Source: Streptomyces lincolnensis
Lineage (GTDB): Bacteria; Actinomycetota; Actinomycetes; Streptomycetales; Streptomycetaceae
Length of the DNA stretch: 64,000 nt
Direction: 5' to 3'
NCBI RefSeq assembly: GCF_001685355.1
Contig: NZ_CP016438.1
Coordinates: 7,626,001-7,690,000 of the forward strand
Part shown: positions 17,484 to 27,347 of the stretch, piece by piece
How the letters are laid out: each line of letters starts with the position of its first letter
How positions within the stretch are numbered: the first letter of the stretch is position 1
Position numbers and translations under genes: made by a program
The notes under the pieces: model-generated
The model's database searches: none
What the model was told of the DNA's origin: nothing
What the model saw: the letters and a program-made list of their open reading frames with translations, nothing else

Positions 17484-17502
17484 CTAACTTAGCCTTACCT
17501 TA
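17484..17502. promoter_or_regulatory. Iron-box-like site upstream of acnA
   Basis: CTAACTTAGCCTTACCTTA matches the DtxR/DmdR iron-box consensus TTAGGTTAGCCTAACCTAA at 14 of 19 positions, including the central TAGCCT. It is about 70 bp before the aconitase start. Aconitase carries a 4Fe-4S cluster, so iron-dependent control by a DmdR-type repressor would be sensible; this is inference. Confidence 0.55.
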
Positions 17503-17503
17503 G

Positions 17504-20287
<2,784 letters not shown>

Positions 20288-20306
20288 GCGGCGGCGCACG
20301 GCAGTC

Positions 20307-20342
20307 GAGGGTCGCATCCCCGGAAACGGGGGTGCGGCCCTC
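20307..20342 (+). terminator. Terminator hairpin after acnA
   Basis: A near-perfect 16-bp stem with a GAAA loop: GAGGGTCGCATCCCCG pairs with CGGGGGTGCGGCCCTC. It starts 20 bp after the stop and contains a few mismatches or wobbles around the middle. Confidence 0.8.
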
Positions 20343-20454
20343 CGCCGTGTCCGCAGGGGCGGGGGAGACGGATGTTCCCCGTATCCGCGCAGGTCATCGC
20401 CAGGCCTCAGGCGGAACACAGGCGTCCCTCAGGCGGCCGGGACACGATCGGTGC

Positions 20455-21153
20455 ATGACCGCCACCGAGGGGTTCCGACAGCGCCACGCGCGCGTGCCCG
20501 CCACGGACGACGGGCCGACGCCCCCGGCCCGCGGCCGTATCCCGCACGCCGTCGCGCCCCGCCCCCGGCGGAAGGGCCCCCGGCCGTCCGTCCGGATGCC
20601 GGGACGGACGCCGACGGTCCGCACCGTGCAGCGCCACGCGCGCGTGCCCGCCGCGGACGACGGGCCGACGGCCACCGAGGTGGTGTCGGTCGCCGTGACC
20701 GGAGCGGGCCGCAGGTCCGGTCCGGCCGTCGACGGGCACACCGACGGACACGCCGCGCCGCCCCCGGCCCGCGGCCACCTCCCGCACGCCGTCGCGCCCC
20801 GCCCCCGGCGGAAGGGCCCCCGGCCGCCCGTCCTGATGCCGGGACGGATGCCGACGGTCCGCACCGTGCAGCGCCACGCGCGAGTGCCCGCCGCGGACGA
20901 CGGGCCGACGGCCACCGAGGTGGTGTCGGTCGCCGTGACCGGAGCGGGCCGCAGGTCCGGTCCGGCCGTCGACGGGCACACCGACGGACACGCCGCGCCG
21001 CCCCCGGCCCGCGGCCACCTCCCGCACGCCATCGCGCCCCGCCCCCGGCGGAAGGGCCCCCGGCCGTCCGTCCTGATGCCGGGACGGATGCCGACGGTCC
21101 GCACCGTGCGCGGTCCCGGCCACGCCATCAGGCCGACGGAGGCAGCGAGATGA
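20455..21153 (+). pseudogene. Collapsed and tandemly duplicated OmpR-type response regulator
   Basis: An open frame of 232 codons that no longer encodes a functional regulator. Its N-terminus (MTATEGFRQ) and the segment DDGPTATEVVSVAVTGAG look like the start of a receiver domain (VDDEPT-TEVVSVA). The C-terminus PTVRTVRGPGHAIRPTEAAR looks like the TVRGVGY... end of an OmpR winged helix. Nearly everything between, including the phospho-acceptor Asp region (PHAV is followed by APRPRRK), is missing. The shortened unit of 80 codons is present 2.6 times in tandem. The stop still overlaps the kinase ATG (ATGA), as in an intact regulator-kinase operon. The resemblance is my reading, with no alignment run; the repeat itself is certain. 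Confidence 0.7.
20479..21108 (+). repeat. 240-bp direct tandem repeat, 2.6 copies
   Basis: Each unit begins CAGCGCCACGCG and ends GCACCGTG. Copies span 20479-20628 (150 bp, missing an internal 90 bp), 20629-20868 (240 bp) and 20869-21108 (240 bp). The two full copies differ at about three positions, so the duplication is recent. Both unit length and deletion are multiples of three, preserving the reading frame into the kinase start. Confidence 0.95.
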
Positions 21154-22706
21154 GCACCGACCAGGCCGACGGAGGCCGCGCGACGAGCGCCGTCCCGCGC
21201 CGCCGACAAACCCTCCGCGCCCGGTCCCTGCACACCCGCCTGCTCCTCCTCGTAGGCATCACCCTCCTCGTCGTGTGCTCGGCCACGGCCGGCACCACCG
21301 CCTTCGTCCAGCGCGCCTATCTGATGGGCCACCTCGACGACCGCGTCACCCAGGCCGTCGACCGCGGCGCGGGAGAGGCGGGCCGCCATCCGGACGAGGA
21401 GGACGACCTGTCCTTCTTCACCGGGAACGGCCACCCGGCCGGCATGATCGCCGCCCGGCTCGACACCGACGGCGGCATCCTCGCCGCGGCGGTCGTCGGC
21501 CAGGACACCCCGCCCCGGTCCCTCACCACCGCCCAGAGCGCCGCCCTGGCGGGTATCGCCACCGACGGCTCCCGGCACACCCGGACCGTCCCCGGCCTCG
21601 GCACCTACCGGGTCGCCGCGGTCGACAGCGACGGGTCCCGCGTCCTGGCCGGGTTGCCGATGGACGACGTCCAGCACCTGATCAGCACCCTGGTGGCGGT
21701 CGAGGCGGCCGTCGCCGGTGCCGGGCTCGCCCTCGCGTGCTGTGTCTGCGCCGTGGTCGTACGACGGCAACTGCGGCCCCTGGGCCGGGTCACCGCCACC
21801 GCGGCCGAGGTCACCCGCGCCCCGCCGCTCCGGGGCGAGGCCACCGGCCTCACCCGGGTCCCCGAGCGCGACACGGTCCCCGGCAGCGAGGCGGGGCAGA
21901 TCGGCGCCGCCCTCAACCGCCTGATCGACCAGGTCGAGTCCTCGCACGCCGAACGCCGGCGCGGCGAGGAACGCATGCGCCGCTTCCTGGCCGACGCCAG
22001 CCATGAACTGCGTACGCCTCTCACGTCCATCGCCGGATACGCGGAACTGATGACCCGAAGCCAGGTGAGTACCGGCCGCGTCGAACCGGCACTCGCCTGG
22101 CGCCGGGTCCTGGCCGAGTCGGCGCGCATGACCGGGCTGGTCGAGGACCTGCTCCTGCTGGCCCGGCTCGACGAGGGCCGGCCGCTCCACCGCGCCGAGG
22201 TCGACCTGGCGGCGCTGGTCGCGGAGGCGGTGTGGGAGGCGCGGGCCGCGGGCGACGGCCGTCACTGGCAGCTCGACCTGCGCCTCGACGCCCCCGCGTC
22301 GGTCGTCGGCGACGCGGACCGGCTCCACCAGGTGGTGGCCGGCCTGCTGGCCAACGCGCGTACGCACACCCCGGCCGGCACGACGGTGACGGCGACCGTC
22401 GAGGCCACCGGCACCCGCTGTGTCGTCCGGGTCCGCGACGACGGCCCCGGCATCCCGCAGGCTCTCCTGCCCACCGTCTTCGAACGCTTCACCCGCGCCG
22501 ACACCTCCCGCTCCCGCGCCGACGCCACGTCCGGCGGCACCGGCCTCGGCCTCGCCGTCGCCGCGGCGATCACCGCGGCCCACGGCGGCCGTATCGACGT
22601 CTCCAGCGTCCCCGGCCGCACCGAGTTCACCGTCGCGCTGCCGCCGGCCGGCGGGACGGCGGAGCCGGAGCGGCCGGCGCGGCGGACGAGCCCCGCGCGG
22701 GTGTGA
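21150..22706 (+). CDS. Membrane sensor histidine kinase
   Basis: A 518-aa two-component kinase. A transmembrane helix at residues ~31-52 is followed by an extracytoplasmic sensor of ~110 residues, a second helix (~175-200, LISTLVAVEAAVAGAG...), a HAMP linker, and HisKA with the phospho-acceptor His at residue 285 (DASHELRTPL). The ATPase boxes are N (LLANARTH), G1 (DDGPGIP), F (FERFTRAD) and G2 (GGTGLGLAV). All catalytic elements are present, yet its upstream partner regulator is a degenerate repeat, so the kinase is effectively orphaned. It may cross-talk or be decaying. The start overlaps the remnant's stop. Confidence 0.92.
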   Translation: MSTDQADGGRATSAVPRRRQTLRARSLHTRLLLLVGITLLVVCSATAGTTAFVQRAYLMGHLDDRVTQAVDRGAGEAGRHPDEEDDLSFFTGNGHPAGMIAARLDTDGGILAAAVVGQDTPPRSLTTAQSAALAGIATDGSRHTRTVPGLGTYRVAAVDSDGSRVLAGLPMDDVQHLISTLVAVEAAVAGAGLALACCVCAVVVRRQLRPLGRVTATAAEVTRAPPLRGEATGLTRVPERDTVPGSEAGQIGAALNRLIDQVESSHAERRRGEERMRRFLADASHELRTPLTSIAGYAELMTRSQVSTGRVEPALAWRRVLAESARMTGLVEDLLLLARLDEGRPLHRAEVDLAALVAEAVWEARAAGDGRHWQLDLRLDAPASVVGDADRLHQVVAGLLANARTHTPAGTTVTATVEATGTRCVVRVRDDGPGIPQALLPTVFERFTRADTSRSRADATSGGTGLGLAVAAAITAAHGGRIDVSSVPGRTEFTVALPPAGGTAEPERPARRTSPARV

Positions 22707-22722
22707 GGCCGCGCCGCGCTCG

Positions 22723-23538
22723 TCAGACGGCCCTCCTCACCTCCAGGGACAGGTCGTTGTCGACGGTGAAGTAGGGCCGCAGACAGGCCCCGTCGACCGT
22801 CACCGCCGGATACACGAACACCTCCTTGCGGTCCGCCACGTCGTCCAGGAGACGGGCGAGCCGGACGAGGGGCGCGTCGGGCGAGGGCTGGACGAAAATG
22901 TCCCACACGCCGTGGCGGGCGGCGGCCAGCGCGTCGTGGTCGACGGTGAAGAAGAACCCGTGGCCGTCGTCCGAGGCCAGGGGCTTCAGGTCGCGCACGG
23001 TGCCGCCCCCGCCGCGCAGCCGCAGACGGACGGTGGCCCCCGCCGCCAGGGAGTCACCGTGCAGCCGGGCCCCGACCGTGGTCGACCCGTCGCTCACGTC
23101 CACGCGCTCGACCTCCGCGTGGGCGGGGCGCAGCCAGGCGCGAATCGCGAAGTACCCGTCCACGGTGGCGTAGGGGATCCGGACGGCGAGCGGTGTCCGC
23201 CGGTCCCGGAGGTGCCCGTCGACCAGCGCCCGCAGGTCACGCAGGCCCGGCCGCAGCCGCTGCCGCTCGGATCCCGCACCCAGCAGGTACACGTCCCACC
23301 GGCCCTCCGCGAGGACGGTCTCCGGGTCCAGCGCGGCGTACAGCCGGCCGTCGTCGCCGGGTTCCAGGGCGAGGGTGTGCAGGACCTTCTCCGGCTCCCC
23401 CTTCTTCGGCCGCAGCCGCAGCACCAGCCGCTGCCCTTCGGCCGCCTGCGCCGACTCGGCCGGCAGATCGAAGAGGATCCGCCCGCTGCCGTCGGCCACA
23501 CAGCCCAGCCGTGCCGTCACCGCCGTCGCCGTACTCAT
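22723..23538 (-). CDS. Conserved protein of unknown function, coupled to a glycosyltransferase
   Basis: A 271-aa soluble protein without a signal peptide. It appears to be built of beta-rich modules: segments such as RLVLRLRPKKGEPEK, WDVYLLGAG, ATVRLRLRGGG and WDIFVQPS suggest two or three repeated beta-sandwich units, each ending in W-D-V/I. The ATG overlaps the stop of the upstream GT4 gene by four bases, so the two are translationally coupled and probably act together. Streptomyces homologues are sometimes labelled 'transferase', for which I see no motif. Confidence 0.7.
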   Translation of the reverse strand: MSTATAVTARLGCVADGSGRILFDLPAESAQAAEGQRLVLRLRPKKGEPEKVLHTLALEPGDDGRLYAALDPETVLAEGRWDVYLLGAGSERQRLRPGLRDLRALVDGHLRDRRTPLAVRIPYATVDGYFAIRAWLRPAHAEVERVDVSDGSTTVGARLHGDSLAAGATVRLRLRGGGGTVRDLKPLASDDGHGFFFTVDHDALAAARHGVWDIFVQPSPDAPLVRLARLLDDVADRKEVFVYPAVTVDGACLRPYFTVDNDLSLEVRRAV

Positions 23539-24800
23539 CGTCGCCCCTTCCGTACGACGCGCAGCGCGCCGCTCGCCACCGTGTACGCCGCGTCCCGGGC
23601 GGCGAACCCCTGGCCGGCCAGGACGCGCCGCACACCGGGGCGGTCCCCCGCGGCCCGTCGCCCCGCCTCGCGTGCCGCGAACGCCTCGGCGAACAGGCGC
23701 TCGGCCTGCTCGACCACCGGCCCGGGCGCGTACCGCTGGGCGTTCTTCAGCGCCGCACGGCCCGTCCGGCGGCGCAGCTCGTCGTCGCGGACCAGTTCCA
23801 GCAGGGCCGCGGCCAGCGCGTCACGGTCGTCGACCGGCACCAGTCGGCCGTCGACGCCGTCCTGGATGATCTCGCGGGGCCCGTGGGGGCAGTCGGTGCT
23901 CACCACGGGCAGGCCGCAGCGCATCGCCTCGACGATGGTCATGCCGAACGGCTCGAAGTTGGAGGCCGCCGCACCGATCGAGCCCTTGACCCACTCCGCC
24001 TCCATGGGAGCCGCCGCCCCCATCAGGAAGACGTTGTTCCACAGCCCCAGTTCGGCCGTCAGAGCGCGCAGCCGGTCGTGCTCCTCGCCCTTGCCGTAGA
24101 TGCGCAGCCGCCAGTCCGGATGCTCGGCGGCGACCAGAGCGAACGCCTCGATGAGCAGGTCGTACCGCTTGACCGGCACCAGCCGGCCGGCCGCGACGAC
24201 CACCTTCGCGTCACCGTCCGAGGGCGGCAGTACGGGATCCGGGACGCTGTTCGGAAGAGCTTCCACGCGTACGCCGGGCAGCCGCATCTTGCGCCGGTAG
24301 GCGGCGGCGTCCGCCTCGGTCACCGTCGTGAGCGCGTCCAGCCGGCGGTAGGCCCGGCGCAGCGCGTGGCGCAGCCGCGGCGAGTGGTTGTCGAGGGTGA
24401 GGTGCTCCTGGCCCACGCGCAGGACATGCTTCGGGGCCTGGTAGGCGAGATGGACGTTGAGCCCCGGCCGGGTGCCGATCACCACGTCGGCGTCGAGCGC
24501 GGCGAGGCACTCGCCTATGCGCTCGTCGGTCAGCTCGCTGTACTGCCCGTAGCGGTACTCGGCCCGCGGGAACACCCGCGCCGGTCTCAGATGTAAGGGG
24601 TGCTCCTTCTCCTGGCGCAGATCCACCAGCGGCCGCAGCGACACCCGCGGGTCCAGCGTGAAGTTCGGGAGCTCCCGGTGCCGCAGGACGGAGACGATCT
24701 CCACCTCGTGCCGTTCGGCCAGTGCCTGGGCCAGGTTGAAGGTGGTGGTGATGGTGCCTCCAATCCCATAAGCGTTATGAATAAGGAAAGAGATCTTCAT
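23535..24800 (-). CDS. Glycosyltransferase family 4 protein
   Basis: A 421-aa GT-B retaining glycosyltransferase. The N-terminal nucleotide-fold loop is in NAYGIGGTITTTFNLAQAL. The C-terminal donor site has VVAAGRLVPVKRYDLLIEAF and the E-x7-E motif in FEPFGMTIVEAM. No membrane segment or signal is present, so it is cytosolic. The likely product is an extracellular glycan or glycopolymer, acceptor unknown. The first dozen codons use rare Streptomyces codons (CTT, ATT, CAT, GCT, TAT), unlike the rest of the gene. It is followed by the coupled unknown protein at 22723. Confidence 0.88.
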   Translation of the reverse strand: MKISFLIHNAYGIGGTITTTFNLAQALAERHEVEIVSVLRHRELPNFTLDPRVSLRPLVDLRQEKEHPLHLRPARVFPRAEYRYGQYSELTDERIGECLAALDADVVIGTRPGLNVHLAYQAPKHVLRVGQEHLTLDNHSPRLRHALRRAYRRLDALTTVTEADAAAYRRKMRLPGVRVEALPNSVPDPVLPPSDGDAKVVVAAGRLVPVKRYDLLIEAFALVAAEHPDWRLRIYGKGEEHDRLRALTAELGLWNNVFLMGAAAPMEAEWVKGSIGAAASNFEPFGMTIVEAMRCGLPVVSTDCPHGPREIIQDGVDGRLVPVDDRDALAAALLELVRDDELRRRTGRAALKNAQRYAPGPVVEQAERLFAEAFAAREAGRRAAGDRPGVRRVLAGQGFAARDAAYTVASGALRVVRKGRR

Positions 24801-24969
24801 GGTGGTCCAGACAACACCAACTCCCCCGAGGGTTGCGGCCTGTTACCACTTCGTAGTGCGTCCGGTCCAGATCGCGGAGGGGCAACGGTGTGTCGCGCCC
24901 CGGCGGACACCGGGTGTCGGGAAGGTAACGACCGCAACCTTCCACCCCACCCGACCGCTCTCCCTCACC

Positions 24970-25836
24970 ATGCGCACGATCACGAACGGCGCCCGGACGC
25001 TCGCCCTGCAACTGCTCCGGTTCGCCCTGGTGCAGGCCCGCTGCTGCGCGTTCGCGGTGGCGCTGATGGGTGGCATGGCCGTCTCCAGGCTCCTCCCGCC
25101 CCTGCCGGTGGCACGCTACGACCTGCTGCTCGCGTACGGCGTCCTGCTCACCGGCGTGGGCTTCCTGCTGGGGTGGGAGACCCGGCGGGAGGTCGCGGTG
25201 GTGGCCGTCTGCCATGTCCTGGGGCTCGCCTTCGAGCTGGTGAAGGTCCAGGTGGGTTCCTGGAGCTACCCCGAACCCGGCCTGGCCAAGATCGCCGGTG
25301 TGCCGCTGTACGGCGGCTTCATGTACGCCGCCGTCGGCAGCTACGTCTGCCGTTCCTGGCGGCTGATGGACCTCTCGCTCACCGGCTACCGCGCCCGCGC
25401 CACCGCCGTCCTGGCCGTCGGCCTGTACGTCAACTTCCTGAGCCACCACTGGCTCCCCGACCTGCGATGGCCGCTCGGCGTCCTGCTCCTGGCCGCCACC
25501 TGCGGCACCTGGGTCCACTACACCGTCGGCCCCCGCCGCCACCGCATGCCCCTCGCCCTCGCCTTCGTCCTCATCGGCTTCTTCCTCTGGCTCGCCGAGA
25601 ACATCGCCACCTACTTCGGCGCCTGGACCTACCCCACCCAACTCCACGGCTGGCAACCGGTCCCGGTGACCAAGTGGATCTCCTGGGCCCTGCTGATCAG
25701 CGTCACCTTCGTCATCTGCGGGACGCGCCGGCACACCGCCGCGCGGAGGGACCGGCCGCTTTCCACGCGGGACGCCGGCACCGGCCCGCCGCCGGTGCCG
25801 GAGGAGTCGGTGCCGGAGGAGCCGGTGCGGGGCTGA
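24970..25836 (+). CDS. DUF817 family membrane protein
   Basis: A ~288-aa polytopic membrane protein (about eight hydrophobic helices) with the DUF817 features WSYPEPGLAKIAGVPLYGGFMYAAVGSYVCR and FGAWTYPTQLHGWQPV. The family (YoaT-like) has no established function. The start is uncertain: no good Shine-Dalgarno sequence exists, and the ATG at 24970 is chosen because homologous sequence begins there; the frame is open further upstream to 24799. The C-terminus is a disordered Pro/Glu tail. Confidence 0.75.
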   Translation: MRTITNGARTLALQLLRFALVQARCCAFAVALMGGMAVSRLLPPLPVARYDLLLAYGVLLTGVGFLLGWETRREVAVVAVCHVLGLAFELVKVQVGSWSYPEPGLAKIAGVPLYGGFMYAAVGSYVCRSWRLMDLSLTGYRARATAVLAVGLYVNFLSHHWLPDLRWPLGVLLLAATCGTWVHYTVGPRRHRMPLALAFVLIGFFLWLAENIATYFGAWTYPTQLHGWQPVPVTKWISWALLISVTFVICGTRRHTAARRDRPLSTRDAGTGPPPVPEESVPEEPVRG

Positions 25837-25957
25837 CACGTCACGCCGCGGGCTCGCCCCCACGGTCCACGCGCGTCCGCAGCCGCCCGACCAGGGCCCC
25901 TGTGCGCCAGCCGTTTACAAGTACGCCACCGAGCGCTAGCTTCCCCCACAGGTGGGG

Positions 25958-25971
25958 TGGGAGCGCTCCCA
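25958..25971. promoter_or_regulatory. CebR box upstream of the LPMO
   Basis: TGGGAGCGCTCCCA is a perfect 14-bp palindrome identical to the published consensus for CebR, the cellobiose/cellotriose-sensing LacI repressor of Streptomyces. It is about 100 bp upstream of the LPMO start. Confidence 0.9.
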
Positions 25972-26071
25972 CATGGCGGACCGGAACCTGCCCCGTGGGT
26001 CGCCCCCACCCCCCGCCCTCCGCACCCGCGCATTCCCACGGCCCGTACCTCAAGGAACGGACTGACCTGTC

Positions 26072-27160
26072 ATGATCATGACAAGAACAACAGCCGATTC
26101 CCCCCGCCGATTGGTCCCCGCGACCCGCGCCCGGGCTCTCTTCCTCGTTCTCGTCTCCCTGCTCGCGACGATCCCGGCCCTGAGTCTGGTCGTCACGGCG
26201 GGCGGTGAGGCGGAGGCCCACGGCACCCCGATGAAGCCCGCCAGCCGTACCTTCCTGTGCTGGCAGGACGGGCTGACCGACACCGGCGAGATCAAGCCGG
26301 TCAACCCGGCCTGCAAGAACGCGCAGGCGGTCAGCGGCACCACGCCGTTCTACAACTGGTTCTCGGTGCTCCGCTCGGACGGCGCCGGCCGCACCCGCGG
26401 CTTCGTGCCGGACGGTGAGCTGTGCAGTGGCGGCAACACCAACTTCACGGGCTTCAACGCCCCGCGCGGCGACTGGCCGCTCACCCACCTCACCTCGGGC
26501 GCGACGGTCGACTTCTCCTACAACGCCTGGGCCGCGCACCCGGGTTGGTTCTACGTCTACATCACCAAGGACGGCTTCGACCCGACCAAGACGCTCACCT
26601 GGAACGACATCGAGGACCGGCCGTTCCTGAGCGTCGACCACCCGCCGCTCAACGGCAGCCCGGGCACGGTCGAGGCCGACTACTCCTGGAACGGGCAGCT
26701 CCCGGCCGACAAGTCGGGCCGCCACATCATCTACATGGTCTGGCAGCGCTCGGACAGCGCGGAGACCTTCTACTCCTGCTCCGACGTGGTCTTCGACGGC
26801 GGCAACGGCGAGGTCACCGGCATCCACGACCCGGGCAACCCGACCGAGCCGGTGCCGGGCACCTGCACGGCCACGCGCAAGACCACCGGCACGTGGAACG
26901 GCGGCTACCAGTCCGAGGTGACCGTCACCAACTCCGGCAACGTCCCGATGCTCGGCTGGATGGTCGACTGGACGCTGCCGGGCGGCCAGAAGGTCGAGAG
27001 TCTGTGGAGCGGCAGCGCCACCTACACCGGCCAGGACGTGATGGTCCACAACGCCGGCTGGAACGGCTCACTGGCTCCGGGGAGGAGTACGACGTTCGGG
27101 TACGTCGTCTCGGGCTCCGGCGGTGAGACGGCGACGACCCTGCCCTGCCGGGTCGGCTGA
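26072..27160 (+). CDS. Secreted AA10 lytic polysaccharide monooxygenase with CBM2
   Basis: A 362-aa exported copper enzyme that oxidatively cleaves crystalline cellulose or chitin. A long Tat/Sec-like signal peptide ends with AEA before His50. That residue becomes the N-terminal His of the copper 'histidine brace'; the second brace His is in YNAWAAHPGW. The catalytic domain (50-~245) is followed by a short linker (PGNPTEPVPG) and a C-terminal CBM2 (GTCTATRKTTGTWNGG...TTLPCRVG, with a terminal disulfide). The CebR box and CBM2 favour cellulose as substrate. An alternative start is the second Met, two codons in. Confidence 0.95.
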   Translation: MIMTRTTADSPRRLVPATRARALFLVLVSLLATIPALSLVVTAGGEAEAHGTPMKPASRTFLCWQDGLTDTGEIKPVNPACKNAQAVSGTTPFYNWFSVLRSDGAGRTRGFVPDGELCSGGNTNFTGFNAPRGDWPLTHLTSGATVDFSYNAWAAHPGWFYVYITKDGFDPTKTLTWNDIEDRPFLSVDHPPLNGSPGTVEADYSWNGQLPADKSGRHIIYMVWQRSDSAETFYSCSDVVFDGGNGEVTGIHDPGNPTEPVPGTCTATRKTTGTWNGGYQSEVTVTNSGNVPMLGWMVDWTLPGGQKVESLWSGSATYTGQDVMVHNAGWNGSLAPGRSTTFGYVVSGSGGETATTLPCRVG

Positions 27161-27196
27161 TCGTCGCCGACACGCACCCTCGAACCGCCGCTCTGG

Positions 27197-27228
27197 GCGG
27201 ACCCGGTGGGGGATGCCACCGGGTCCGC
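27197..27228 (+). terminator. Terminator after the LPMO
   Basis: A 13-bp perfect stem, GCGGACCCGGTGG with CCACCGGGTCCGC, and a 6-nt loop, 37 bp after the stop codon. Confidence 0.8.
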
Positions 27229-27292
27229 GAGCCGGCCGGGCGAGGGGGGAGTGCGTCCGGCCGGAGGGGGTTGACCTGGAAAGGAAGTGTTC

Positions 27293-27304
27293 GACAACGT
27301 TGTC
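27293..27304. promoter_or_regulatory. Orphan LacI-type operator GACAACGTTGTC
   Basis: A 12-bp perfect palindrome extended by flanking TTC and GAA. The same 12-mer is at 42183-42194 in front of the GH92 gene. Here it lies between two convergent gene ends, so no adjacent promoter needs it. TTGACC sits upstream on the plus strand (27271-27276), and a TTGACC/TAGAGT pair on the minus strand around 27317-27349. This is possibly the leader of a lost gene. Confidence 0.55.
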
Positions 27305-27347
27305 CGAACGCCCTCCTCCGACTCTACCGCCTCGACGGAGACCAAGG

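Noticed and set aside
20479..21108. Collagen-like or Pro-rich surface repeat protein
   Set aside because: No signal peptide, no Gly-X-Y pattern; ends match an OmpR-type regulator and the stop is coupled to the kinase.
20394..22583. A 729-codon minus-strand frame over the repeat and kinase
   Set aside because: It mirrors the kinase. The tandem repeat keeps all six frames open here, so openness is not evidence of coding.
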